Positions 1 to 9,600 of a stretch of DNA of 64,000 bases are shown one piece after another; the stretch's first letter is position 1; each line of letters begins with the position of its first letter. The notes under the pieces were generated by a model. It did not search any database and was not told the origin of the DNA. It saw nothing but the letters and a program-made list of their open reading frames with translations. The position numbers and the translations under genes are program-made. Origin of the DNA: Psychroserpens ponticola (GTDB taxonomy: Bacteria > Bacteroidota > Bacteroidia > Flavobacteriales > Flavobacteriaceae); assembly GCF_023556315.2 (NCBI RefSeq), contig NZ_CP116221.1, positions 1-64,000 on the forward strand, given 5' to 3'.

Positions 1-1048
1 GAGATGTAATGTTTACGATCGCTTTTCCATCACCAGAAAATATTGGACTATCAATGTTTACTGCTCTAGGCTTATCGTAAGTGTCCTTATAATCTGAAGG
101 GTTTTTGGCGTATTCCTTTAAGTAGTTAGGTTTGTCTTTAATGCCCTCAATAGCATTCGTTTTTATTTGATAAGTCTCACCAGTTTTCAAATTTAAAATC
201 CAAGATTCATAAGTGTATTGGTCGCTTCCGACTTTTGGTCTTGCATTTAAATCTTTTATGTAACCACTTTCGGTAACATAATCAGGTACAGTTGTATTTT
301 TATTTTTTGGTGAAGTATACAAACCGTAAATAACATATTTTAAATCTGCTGAAATATTTAAATCAAATAAGTTTTTGTCACCTAAATATACCGTTTCAGG
401 ACGCTCTAAAGTCGTTTGCTCTTTTCTGTACTTTTGAGCTTCAGTTTCGTTTTTACGTTTTTCAAGAATATTAAAATATTGTAATTGGTCGTCTTCTAAC
501 CATTGGTCTTGTGCATTCAGTTTTGCTTCAGATTTATCTTTTCCACTTTTAAAATTAGTAAGCTGTGTTGTTGTACCTTCATTAATATGCCATTGGTATA
601 AATTATTATCTAGTTCATAAATAATAGATTTTTGATCACCAGAAAACACAGGGTTAGACTCTCTAGCATTAGTATTGGTAATTCGTTTTTTGCTGTAGTT
701 AGTTGTATTCATTAAAAACAAATCCCCTTCTTTTTGGTAAACCATCCACTGCTTGTCTTTAGAATATATACCAGCATTTGTTTTTTGTTTGAGATCATCA
801 AAAGTCAGTTTGCTTGTTTTTTTAGAAACAATATCAACGCGATAAGTAGAACGAATAGTATCCTTGTTTGGGTTCCAACTGAAATAAATGTCTTTACTAT
901 CATCAGACCAACTTACATCAGTAGGTAAATAACCAACAAAGTCTTCACCTTGCATGATTTGATCTATGGTAAGTTTTGAATCGTTTTGAACCTGAGCAAA
1001 ACTTAATTTTGTAATTAAAAGTAGTAGGAAAATTGAGGGTAATTTCAT
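1..1048 (-). CDS. S9 family peptidase (prolyl oligopeptidase / DPP-IV type), N-terminal part
   Basis: The reading frame is open from an ATG at 1048 to the window edge, so about 349 N-terminal residues are present and the catalytic C-terminus is missing. It begins with a signal peptide (a run of leucines ending in SFAQ). The rest is a series of blade-like repeats such as 'SWSDDSKDIYFSW' and 'NPVFSGDQKSIIYEL', typical of the beta-propeller that gates S9 serine peptidases. A highly charged linker (ILEKRKNETEAQKYRKE) interrupts the propeller, as in Bacteroidota dipeptidyl-peptidase-IV-like enzymes. Probably periplasmic, trimming peptides. The Ser-Asp-His triad would lie outside the window, so the exact peptidase type is inferred. 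Confidence 0.85.
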   Translation of the reverse strand, partial: MKLPSIFLLLLITKLSFAQVQNDSKLTIDQIMQGEDFVGYLPTDVSWSDDSKDIYFSWNPNKDTIRSTYRVDIVSKKTSKLTFDDLKQKTNAGIYSKDKQWMVYQKEGDLFLMNTTNYSKKRITNTNARESNPVFSGDQKSIIYELDNNLYQWHINEGTTTQLTNFKSGKDKSEAKLNAQDQWLEDDQLQYFNILEKRKNETEAQKYRKEQTTLERPETVYLGDKNLFDLNISADLKYVIYGLYTSPKNKNTTVPDYVTESGYIKDLNARPKVGSDQYTYESWILNLKTGETYQIKTNAIEGIKDKPNYLKEYAKNPSDYKDTYDKPRAVNIDSPIFSGDGKAIVNITS

Positions 1049-1113
1049 TGGAGAATATTAAATGGGTTATTTTTGCCCTAAGTTAAAGTATTTCATAATA
1101 AGTACGAAATGAG

Positions 1114-1509
1114 ATGAGAAAAGATATTGAAATCCCTGAGGTTAAAGACGTTTTTGTAGCAGTAGTTCAAGAGCAGCATCCAGAATACAAAACTGATGAT
1201 TGGAACGCGTATATCATTAATAATAAAGATGTTGATCTAGACACCGTTTTAATTGTTTCAAATGGCTATTCTGAAAAAAAGATTACGCCAACCATGCGTC
1301 ATACTATAAAGTTATTACCTGCAAGAAGCTATGCAAAAATAGAGTTTATGCAGAATGATGTTTTAGAACTTAACAACGAGTTTAAAGTCACTTTTTTTGA
1401 AGGCAATCAAATGTTGGATAAGTCATATCTATTCCGAAAGAATACTATTAATACTAAAGCGTTACAAAGCATTCCTTTAATGCAGTTGAAAGGTGTTTTA
1501 GTGAAATAG
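1114..1509 (+). CDS. Conserved flavobacterial protein of unknown function, 131 aa
   Basis: Soluble protein without signal peptide or membrane segment. The sequence has an alternating strand pattern (YIINNKDVDLDTVLIVSNGYSE, then AKIEFMQNDVLELNNEFKVTFF), suggesting a small beta-rich fold. From memory, close relatives in Flavobacteriaceae are often labelled 'phenylalanyl-tRNA synthetase subunit alpha'. That label cannot be right, because the protein is far too short and has no synthetase motifs. It lies divergent to the S9 peptidase and convergent with gpsA, from which a strong hairpin separates it. Function unknown. Confidence 0.75.
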   Translation: MRKDIEIPEVKDVFVAVVQEQHPEYKTDDWNAYIINNKDVDLDTVLIVSNGYSEKKITPTMRHTIKLLPARSYAKIEFMQNDVLELNNEFKVTFFEGNQMLDKSYLFRKNTINTKALQSIPLMQLKGVLVK

Positions 1510-1515
1510 TAGTCG

Positions 1516-1558
1516 TTAGCTCTTTGCCTTTTGCTAATAGCGAAAGGCAAAGAGCTAA
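1516..1558. terminator. Bidirectional terminator hairpin between the 131-aa gene and gpsA
   Basis: A perfect 16-bp inverted repeat (1516-1531 with 1543-1558, arm TTAGCTCTTTGCCTTT) and an 11-nt loop lie between two convergent genes. No long T run follows on either side, but position and stem strength fit a shared transcription stop. Confidence 0.6.
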
Positions 1559-1568
1559 AAGCTAATAA

Positions 1569-2570
1569 TTAATCCAACTTATCCGTCAGTTTTTTAAATA
1601 CTTGTTTAGGATCTTTATTTTCATATAAAATAGCGTAAACTGCTTCAATGATTGGCAATCTTGTCTTTTTTGCATTTTTAAGATTGATTTCATGGGCACT
1701 TTTTGTTGCATAATAGCCTTCAGCAACCATACTCATTTCCATTTGAGCAGATTTAACAGTGTAGCCTTTGCCTATCATATTTCCAAACATACGATTACGT
1801 GAAAATGTAGAATATCCAGTTACTAATAAATCACCTAGATAAGCTGAATTATTAATATTTCGTTTCATCTTATGCATCTTTTTAATAAAACGCTTCATCT
1901 CACGAATGGCATTACTCATCAATACGCTTTGAAAATTATCTCCATAGCCCAATCCATGAGCCATGCCTGCTGCAATAGCATAAATGTTTTTTAACATTAC
2001 AGCATATTCAGTACCAATAATATCATCACTGATTTTTGTTTTGATATAATCACTAGATAATACATCTGCAATAGCTTGTGCTTTTTCAGCATCTGCACAA
2101 GAAATGGTTAAATAAGATAAACGTTCAAGTGCGACCTCTTCAGCATGACATGGTCCTGCAATAACAGCAATATTTTCAAATGGAATCTTATAAATGTCAT
2201 GAAAATGTTCACCAACCAATAATCCAGATTGTGGCATAATTCCTTTAACAGCTGAAACTATAGTTTTTTGAGAAATATCTACCTTGAGTTTTTCTAATTC
2301 TGAATGCATAAAAGCAGAAGGAATTACAAAAATCAAAACATCTGCCCATTCAGCCAATTCATTAATGTCATTGCTTAATTTGAGTTGATCAATTTTAAAT
2401 TCTACCGAACTTAAATAACTAGGATTGTGTTGTTCTTTTAGTAAATGCTCTTTAGTATACACGCTTCGCATATACCAACCAACTTCATCTAAATTTTCAC
2501 AAAGCATCTTTACAATAGCTGTTGCCCAACTTCCTGCCCCAAAAACGGCATATTTTAAAGGTTGATTCAT
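1569..2570 (-). CDS. gpsA: NAD(P)H-dependent glycerol-3-phosphate dehydrogenase
   Basis: Reduces dihydroxyacetone phosphate to sn-glycerol-3-phosphate, the backbone precursor of phospholipids, in the cytoplasm. At 333 aa it has the usual family length. The N-terminal Rossmann motif is FGAGSWATAI (residues 10-19). The conserved GPCHAEEV stretch is at 139-146, and the catalytic lysine context MLKNIYAIAAG is around residue 194, followed by GYGDN. The start chosen is the ATG just before the Rossmann strand. Stands as a single gene, ending at the shared hairpin. Confidence 0.95.
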   Translation of the reverse strand: MNQPLKYAVFGAGSWATAIVKMLCENLDEVGWYMRSVYTKEHLLKEQHNPSYLSSVEFKIDQLKLSNDINELAEWADVLIFVIPSAFMHSELEKLKVDISQKTIVSAVKGIMPQSGLLVGEHFHDIYKIPFENIAVIAGPCHAEEVALERLSYLTISCADAEKAQAIADVLSSDYIKTKISDDIIGTEYAVMLKNIYAIAAGMAHGLGYGDNFQSVLMSNAIREMKRFIKKMHKMKRNINNSAYLGDLLVTGYSTFSRNRMFGNMIGKGYTVKSAQMEMSMVAEGYYATKSAHEINLKNAKKTRLPIIEAVYAILYENKDPKQVFKKLTDKLD

Positions 2571-2680
2571 AAACGGATCGTCAAATTTTTAGTTATTCAA
2601 AAATACACAAAATATAGAGACTTTTATTTTTGGCACGCGTTTTGGATTACTTGATATAGTAAACCAAAAAACTAAAGATT

Positions 2681-3631
2681 ATGAAAACGATAAAAATACT
2701 TTTAGGCTTTGTGCTTAGCGCAACACTTTTTACGTCTTGTTATACCGAAGAGGTAATTGTTAACGATTTTGATAATCAACCTGGTATTTCTTTACATCAG
2801 TTATTGAGCTCCTATGAACTTTGGTATGTAGATGTCAATCAAACACTAGGACCAGGAGAAACCCCTTTTCTACAAATTGCATTTACGGTATCATTTAGAA
2901 ACGGATTGGTGTATGCGAATAATAATTTGGTAGGGTTTGGAAATCAAGGAAATGGATATGGTATTGATGTTGGGACTTACGATGCATATAATATGATTTT
3001 AGATATTAATCATGACATCGATGGTTATGAAACTTTTGATGTCTATCAAATAGACAATAACACAATTGAATTATATAACCCTTTTAATGACACATCTTAT
3101 TTTTTAAATGGCTACCAAAGAAGCAATTTTGATTATGATTATGTGTTTTATGATAACATTCATTATTTCCTTCAAGAATATGAAGCTTGGGATAAAACAT
3201 ATACAAGTCAAATGGGAATGCTAAATGAATTTGACAATGAAAATTATTTGCAGTTTTTAGCTGGAGGAAATGATTCTGAATTTAGAAGTTCTCAAGACGC
3301 AAACATTGGAAATCCAGATAATATTTACTGGGATTATTCAGGGATTTATGGCGTTGGAAATATGAGTAATAATATGTACTTAAAAACATTAACATTAGAT
3401 TATGACTTTTTTGACAATGAATTCTTCGAATTGAGCGTTATAAATGACCAAAGAATAGAATTGTACCACCCAACATCTAATACTGTTTATGAATTTACAG
3501 GAAGAGGATACATACAATTTTTACGTGAGACTGATGCCGAAGGAAGAAAAATTGAAGGGAAAAAAGAACTTAAAAAGCGTAAGCAGAAAACCGCTAAAAA
3601 AGATAACCCAAGGGTAAACAAAAGGAGCTAA
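2681..3631 (+). CDS. Conserved lipoprotein of unknown function, 316 aa
   Basis: The lipobox LFTSC puts the lipidated cysteine at residue 20, so the mature protein is an envelope lipoprotein. It contains two similar halves, each with a 'YDYDFF/FDYDYVFYDN' motif followed by 'IELYNPFNDTSY' or 'IELYHPTSNTVY', suggesting an internally duplicated beta-rich domain. The C-terminus turns strongly basic (KKELKKRKQKTAKK). I recall relatives in Flavobacteriaceae labelled 'nicotinic acid mononucleotide adenyltransferase'. Nothing in the sequence (no HxGH, no Rossmann fold, a lipobox instead) supports that label. Function unknown. Confidence 0.8.
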   Translation: MKTIKILLGFVLSATLFTSCYTEEVIVNDFDNQPGISLHQLLSSYELWYVDVNQTLGPGETPFLQIAFTVSFRNGLVYANNNLVGFGNQGNGYGIDVGTYDAYNMILDINHDIDGYETFDVYQIDNNTIELYNPFNDTSYFLNGYQRSNFDYDYVFYDNIHYFLQEYEAWDKTYTSQMGMLNEFDNENYLQFLAGGNDSEFRSSQDANIGNPDNIYWDYSGIYGVGNMSNNMYLKTLTLDYDFFDNEFFELSVINDQRIELYHPTSNTVYEFTGRGYIQFLRETDAEGRKIEGKKELKKRKQKTAKKDNPRVNKRS

Positions 3632-3655
3632 ATTTTGGTTGGTTATTTAGCCCAG

Positions 3656-3696
3656 AAACGTCCACCTCATTTATTTGAGTTGGGCGTTTTCTTTTT
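3656..3696 (+). terminator. Intrinsic terminator after the 316-aa lipoprotein gene
   Basis: A 14-bp stem (3656-3669 with 3676-3689, one mismatch and one G-U pair) with a 6-nt loop is followed by TTTCTTTTTG. Confidence 0.75.
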
Positions 3697-3790
3697 GTGA
3701 CTTTTTAAAAATGAAGGTGTCTAAAGAATAGATATAAAAGATATCTTTATCTTTGATAATTAACTATTAACATTAAAACAATATCACATT

Positions 3791-4303
3791 ATGGGATTAT
3801 TTTCATTTATTAAAAACGCTGGAGCTAAAGTTTTCGGAATTGGTAAAACTACAGAAGAAGAGGCAGCAGAAGCTAGAGCAGCAGCAAATGCTAAAGCAGC
3901 AGTTGAAGAATTAAGAATAGAGGAAGCAGCAGCTAGAAATCTTGAAGGAACAATTAACGATTTACAATTACAAGTTGAAGGATTAAGAATATTTGTTGAC
4001 GATGATATGGCTAGGATTTCTGGAATGGCTTACAATCAAGCTACAAGAGAAAAAGTTATTTTAGTTGTTGGAAACACATTAGGAATAGCTACAGTTGACG
4101 ATCAAATGACCGTTGAGCACACAGAACCTGAAGCTCAATTTCATACTGTTGCAAGTGGTGATACATTAGGTAAAATAGCAAAAAACTATTATGGTAATGC
4201 TATGAAATACCCTGTAATTTTTGAAGCTAATAAGCCAATGCTTACAGATCCTGATAAAATTTATCCTGGTCAAGTACTACGTATTCCACATTTGAATTCA
4301 TAA
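3791..4303 (+). CDS. kbp: Kbp/YgaU-like protein with BON-like and LysM domains
   Basis: The start (MGLFSFIKNAGAKVFGIG) and the end (ANKPMLTDPDKIYPGQVLRIP) closely follow E. coli Kbp (YgaU), a cytoplasmic potassium-binding protein made of a BON domain and a LysM domain. Here a BON-like segment (about 50-110, 'GMAYNQATREKVILVVGNTLGIATVDD') precedes a LysM domain (about 116-168, 'HTVASGDTLGKIAKNYYGNAMKYPVIFEANKP'). An alanine/glutamate-rich helical insert (about 20-50) makes it about 20 residues longer than Kbp. There is no signal peptide. A role in potassium or osmotic response is inferred from the homologue. Confidence 0.85.
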   Translation: MGLFSFIKNAGAKVFGIGKTTEEEAAEARAAANAKAAVEELRIEEAAARNLEGTINDLQLQVEGLRIFVDDDMARISGMAYNQATREKVILVVGNTLGIATVDDQMTVEHTEPEAQFHTVASGDTLGKIAKNYYGNAMKYPVIFEANKPMLTDPDKIYPGQVLRIPHLNS

Positions 4304-4315
4304 CATGAATAAAAT

Positions 4316-4346
4316 AAAAAAGCGCAACTATTAGTTGCGCTTTTTT
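4316..4346 (+). terminator. Intrinsic terminator of the kbp-like gene
   Basis: The stem AGCGCAACT/AGTTGCGCT, with A-rich and T-rich flanks that lengthen it, is followed by a run of seven T. It lies 13 nt after the stop codon. Confidence 0.85.
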
Positions 4347-4360
4347 TGTTTCTTGAATAT

Positions 4361-4385
4361 CATTTCGAGTATAGCCAAGAAATCT
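4361..4385. repeat. Degenerate copy of a dispersed flavobacterial intergenic repeat
   Basis: The stretch beginning CATTTCGAG and ending AAGAAATCT resembles, from memory, a short sequence (CATTTCGAG...CGAGAAATCT) scattered through many Flavobacteriaceae genomes. Only one degenerate copy is visible here, so the assignment rests on recollection. Confidence 0.35.
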
Positions 4386-4401
4386 AGCTAAATTCTTTAC
4401 T

Positions 4402-5718
4402 TCACTTTTTCTTTAAAACCTTTTCTAAAGCTTCAAAATCATAAGGTTTTGCTAGTATAGTTTTGTTTTTATCTAACAACACATAAGTTGGTGTAGCTTC
4501 AACGCCATAAGCATTTGAGATCGGATTATCCCATTTTTCTAACCCTAGAACATGTATAAAATCGGGATATTCAGAAATGGATTTTTGCCAACTTTCTGCT
4601 TCGTCCTCAAGACCAATAGCAACCACTTTTAAGTTTGGGTTTGAAGCTAGAATCATTTTTACTTTTGGTAATTCGTCAAGACAATGTCCGCAAGTACTAC
4701 TCCAAAAAATCACTAAGTATTGCTCAGCAATTTCTAAATCGTGAAGTGTTGTTGCTATCGTTTCATCATTTTTACTAATGGCCAAATCAAAGTTTTGAGC
4801 TTTTCTACCAATCTGATTCTTTTGGTATGTTTCAATCCCTTCAGTAAGACTTATATAGTTCCCAATTTTAGACAATTCCATTAAGTACGTATCAGAAATA
4901 TAATTTGCTACTTCAGGATTGTCTATGTCTTTAAAACGACTCCAAACCATTTCTAGAAGCATTGTTTTTATGTTTAAATCGCCTTCGCTAATTTTAGTTA
5001 CCACATAATCTACATTTGCTTTATATGTGTCATTTGTAGTATTTGGAGACATTCCGAAAATGTATGCTAATACACGATCGACAAGAAAATCTGAACTTTG
5101 TAGTAATTCATCACTAAAATCGACATGAGATAAAAAAGTGTGTTTTAAGTTTGAAGAGTATGTGGATACATCTTCATAAACTTCTGGAATATAAGGTGTA
5201 TTTGCTTTAATAAATGTAGAAGCCAATGTTCCTTCTGAAGCCTCTTCAAAAGCAATTTGTGTGTCTTTTAAAGTTTTAAAAATATCGTGAAACCCTTTTT
5301 TGTCAATGTTTTTTTGTGTGTAATAATTGCTAATGGTTCTATTCACCATTTCCATACTGTTTGTATATGACGACCATAATTTATTCTCATTACTGTCGGT
5401 AAATTCCAAACCTTTTTCAATGCTGAATGTAAATGAGACACTTTCTTTACCATTATAAATAAGATTAAAATTATTTTCTTCTGGTGGAAGTGCATAAACA
5501 ATTTTATAAATTCCTGAAGTTATTGAAGAATCTAATGCTATTGTAAACTTGCCATTCTCTTCAATTTTTGCTCTATCTACATAATTTGAACCACTTGGAG
5601 TTGCATGATATAAAAAGGCATACGTATAATCTGATGCTGGCTCAAATGTACCATTGATGCTATGTTGAGAAAACATGCTTAATGGAATTAATAAAAAGAA
5701 TACATATAAATATCTCAT
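4402..5718 (-). CDS. TlpA-like thioredoxin-fold protein, exported
   Basis: Thiol-disulfide oxidoreductase probably acting in the periplasm. A signal peptide (MRYLYVFFLLIPLSMFSQ) leads a long alpha-rich N-terminal region of about 290 residues, as in Bacteroidota TlpA/ResA relatives with a DUF4369-like front. A C-terminal thioredoxin domain follows. Its active site WSSTCGHC lies about 93 residues from the C-terminus, with the cis-proline loop EATPTYVLLD downstream. The start at 5718 is preferred because it begins the signal peptide. An ATG three codons upstream (5727) is also possible. No cytochrome-maturation genes are adjacent, so the partner is unknown. Confidence 0.85.
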   Translation of the reverse strand: MRYLYVFFLLIPLSMFSQHSINGTFEPASDYTYAFLYHATPSGSNYVDRAKIEENGKFTIALDSSITSGIYKIVYALPPEENNFNLIYNGKESVSFTFSIEKGLEFTDSNENKLWSSYTNSMEMVNRTISNYYTQKNIDKKGFHDIFKTLKDTQIAFEEASEGTLASTFIKANTPYIPEVYEDVSTYSSNLKHTFLSHVDFSDELLQSSDFLVDRVLAYIFGMSPNTTNDTYKANVDYVVTKISEGDLNIKTMLLEMVWSRFKDIDNPEVANYISDTYLMELSKIGNYISLTEGIETYQKNQIGRKAQNFDLAISKNDETIATTLHDLEIAEQYLVIFWSSTCGHCLDELPKVKMILASNPNLKVVAIGLEDEAESWQKSISEYPDFIHVLGLEKWDNPISNAYGVEATPTYVLLDKNKTILAKPYDFEALEKVLKKK

Positions 5719-5797
5719 AGTTATCATTTAATTAAAGTGAAACAATTCCTATTTCACAAGCATTATGAATTCAAATATTAAGCCAAATATCTGAATT

Positions 5798-6667
5798 TTA
5801 TTGTTTCGATTTGTTTTTTGACCGGATACTTTCAATGACTACTGTTGAAATTATGAGTGTTCCACCAATAAAAGTATTCCACGAAGGAATTTCATTAAGA
5901 AACAAAAATGCAATTATGATTCCGAAAACAGGTTGCGTACTTGAAATAATACTAGCTGTACTGGCTTTAAAATAGTTTAAACTATTCACAAATAAAGTGT
6001 GACCTATGGCTGTTGTTAGTAAGGCTAAAATTAAAACATAAGGATATTGAGTTTCAATGGCAGAAGTATCCATTATATATAAGAATGGCACCAAAATAAC
6101 AGACAGAATTAATACCTGGTAAAACATCAACATGCTACCATTATATTTTGGCACTTGTTGTTTCAACATTAAGGTTCTAATGGCATAACAAACTGCTGAA
6201 AGTATTCCGAATAAAATGCCTTGTAACGATGTGCTTTCCAAATTAAATTCTGGTGCTAAAAAGTAAATTCCAAGCAATACTAAACCACCAAGTAAAATGT
6301 GAATTGGGTCAAACTTCACTTTTGAAAATAATGGTTCTAAAAAAGCAGTTATCAAAGGAAATGTAAATAATGATAACATCCCAATAGCCACATTTGACAC
6401 TTTTAAGGCATAGAAATAAGTAATCCAATGGCCACCTAAAAAAACAGCAGAAATAATAAAAGTGAGTGTATCAGAACCAGTATAGATCTTGAGTTTAATC
6501 TTTTTGTATTTACAAAACACAAATATAAAAACGGAAGCTAAAGCACATCTCCACCAAATAATTACTGGAATTGGCATATCTATATATTTTCCTAAAGCTC
6601 CAGATGTACTAATAAAGATAGTAGCTACAGTTAACCAGAGCACATGATTTAGATGTGCATTTTTCAT
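5798..6667 (-). CDS. DMT-family (EamA) transporter
   Basis: Inner-membrane protein of 289 aa with about ten hydrophobic segments arranged as two five-helix EamA repeats, as in drug/metabolite exporters. Motifs include 'IWWRCALASVFIF' near the N-terminus and 'SSTQPVFGIIIAFLFLNEIPSW' in the second half. Its ATG overlaps the mfd stop codon (ATGA, 6664-6667), so it is probably translationally coupled to mfd. The substrate cannot be told from the sequence. Confidence 0.85.
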   Translation of the reverse strand: MKNAHLNHVLWLTVATIFISTSGALGKYIDMPIPVIIWWRCALASVFIFVFCKYKKIKLKIYTGSDTLTFIISAVFLGGHWITYFYALKVSNVAIGMLSLFTFPLITAFLEPLFSKVKFDPIHILLGGLVLLGIYFLAPEFNLESTSLQGILFGILSAVCYAIRTLMLKQQVPKYNGSMLMFYQVLILSVILVPFLYIMDTSAIETQYPYVLILALLTTAIGHTLFVNSLNYFKASTASIISSTQPVFGIIIAFLFLNEIPSWNTFIGGTLIISTVVIESIRSKNKSKQ

Positions 6668-9600
6668 ATGTCTTGAAGTCTGCTTAACGCTTGCTTAACC
6701 GATTTTATCTGTTCAAAAGTTAATAGTAAACGCAAACCATTTCTAGTTTGTTTTTCTTTCATTTTACAATCTTTTGGTCTTGTTTGAACATACGCTAAGA
6801 CTTTTGTAAAGTTGGCACTTTGGTAAAACGGACTTTGTTGATCGTTGATAAAATAACCAACTAAGCGGCCTTTTTTCATAATGATTTTTTCTAATCCGAT
6901 TTTTGTAGCAATCCATTTTACACGAACACTGTTTAATAAATCTATCACCTGAATTGGCAGTTCTCCAAAGCGATCAATAATTTCGGTTTCAAAAACTTTC
7001 AACTCTGCTTCGGTTTTAAGTGTGTTGAGTTTGGTGTAAAGATTCAAACGTTCAGTAATATTATTGACATAGTTATCTGGAAATAGTAATTCGAAATCCG
7101 TATCAATTGTAATATCTTTAACGTAATCTTTCTCTTTTCCGTCGTCTTGATATAAGTCTTTAAACTCGTTTTCTTTCAGTTCTTCAATGGCTTCATTTAG
7201 TATTTTCTGATACGTATCAAAACCAATATCATTGATAAATCCACTTTGTTCTCCTCCTAATAAATCACCTGCACCACGAATTTCCAAATCTTTCATCGCG
7301 ATATTGAAACCGCTTCCTAGCTCAGTAAATTGTTCAAGAGCAGTAATTCGTTTTCGTGCATCATTAGTCATTGCCGAATATTCGGGAGTGATAAAATAAC
7401 AAAAGGCCTTTTTGTTACTTCTACCAACACGACCACGCATTTGGTGCAAGTCGCTCAATCCAAAATTATTCGCATTATTAATAAAAATAGTATTGGCATT
7501 TGGAACATCAAGACCACTTTCAACAATTGTAGTACTTACTAAAACATCAAACTCACCATTCATAAAGGCTAACATCAAATGTTCTAGTTTTTTGCCTTCC
7601 ATTTGTCCATGACCAATACCAATTTTGGCATCAGGAACTAAACGCTGAATCATTCCAGCAACCTCCTTAATATTTTCAATTCGGTTATGAATAAAGAAAA
7701 TTTGACCACCACGTTGAATTTCATAAGTCACAGCATCTCTAATGGTTTCTTCACTAAAACGAATCACATTGCTTTCAATAGGATAGCGATTAGGTGGAGC
7801 AGTTGTAATTACTGATAAATCTCGAGCAGCCATTAAACTAAATTGAAGCGTTCTTGGAATTGGAGTAGCAGTCAATGTCAAGACATCCACATTATCTTTT
7901 AGCGTTTTTAGTTTTTCTTTAACTGCGACACCAAACTTTTGTTCTTCATCAACAATTAGCAAGCCTAAATCCTTGAATTTCACTTTTTTATTGACTAGTT
8001 GATGTGTTCCAATGATGATATCCACATGACCTTTTTCTAGTTTCTCAATTGTTTCTCTTTTTTCTTTAGCGGTTCTAAAACGGTTGAGATAATCAACAGT
8101 AACTGGAAAATCTTTGAGTCGTTCGCTAATTGTTTTGTTGTGTTGATACGCAAGAATTGTCGTAGGTACTAAAATTGCTACTTGTTTTCCGTTGTCTACG
8201 GCTTTAAAAGCTGCACGAATAGCGACTTCAGTTTTACCAAAACCTACATCACCACAAACGAGGCGATCCATAGGACGTTCACTTTCCATATCTGCTTTAA
8301 TATCTGCAGTAGATGTGATTTGATCTGGAGTATCTTCATAAATAAAAGACGCTTCTAACTCATGCTGTAGATAACTATCAGGTTTGTATTGATAGCCTTT
8401 TTCTAGTTTGCGTTTTGCATAGACTTTAATAAGATTGAAAGCAATTTCCTTAACTCTAGACTTTGTTTTTTGCTTAAGGGTTTTCCAAGCCTTGCTTCCA
8501 AGTTTATACACTTTTGGAGGCTTACCATCTTTACCATTAAACTTGGTGATTTTATGTAGCGAATGAATGCTTAAATACAACACGTCACGCTCACCATATA
8601 CTAATTTAATAGCTTCTTGTTTTTTGCCTTCTACATCAATTTTTTGAAGTCCACCAAATTTTCCAATTCCATGATCGATATGTGTTACATAATCTCCAAT
8701 ATCTAAATTGGTGAGTTCTTTAAGTGTAATGGCTTGCTTTTTGGCGTAGCCATTTTTAAGATGAAATTTATGGTAACGTTCAAAGATTTGATGATCTGTG
8801 TAGCATGTAATTTTTTGATCATGATCTATGAATCCTTGATATAAGGATAGCACAACTGTTTTGTAATGTACATCTTCTTCAACATCTTCAAAAATATCAT
8901 GAAATCGTTTTGCTTGTTGTTCGCTTACGCAAGCTATGTAGTTTGTATATCCCTTATCATGATTATTGTTAAGGTCTTCAATTAATAAATTGAATTGTTT
9001 GTTAAATGATGGTTGAGGGGAGGTTTTAAACTCAATTAATTTTGAAGCTTGATTGCTGAACGAAGTCGAAGGACCAAATTCAACCAAACTAAAATCGATA
9101 AGTTGACGTTTCAGTAATTCTGAATTACAAAATAGCTCTTCAGGTTCTGAATGTTTTAATTCTGATGATAGCGCTTTGAAAGTGTCTTCTGCTTTTCCGA
9201 AGAACGCATCAATTCTGGAAAAGAGTAAGTCAGTATTTTTTGAAAATACTACAGTTTTTTGTGCGATATATTTCAGGAAACTTTGTCTGTTTTCTTCTAA
9301 AAATTTATTTGCAACATTAGGAATGATGCCAATTTTTTTGATTTGTTCTGTAGAGAGTTGTGTTTCTACATCGAAGGTTCTAATGCTATCTACTTCATCA
9401 CCAAAAAACTCGATACGATAAGGTTCATCATGAGAAAATGAGAAGACATCAACAATACCACCACGAACAGAAAATTCTCCAGGTTCGGTTACAAAATCAA
9501 CACGTTTAAATTTGTATTCAAATAAGACTTCATTAACAAAATCGAGAGATAACTCATCACCAACAGAAATCTTTAAAGTATTCTTTTCCAGTTCACGACG

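Noticed and set aside
7330-7612. Small forward open frames inside mfd
   Set aside because: Antisense to conserved helicase motifs of Mfd, with no supporting features.
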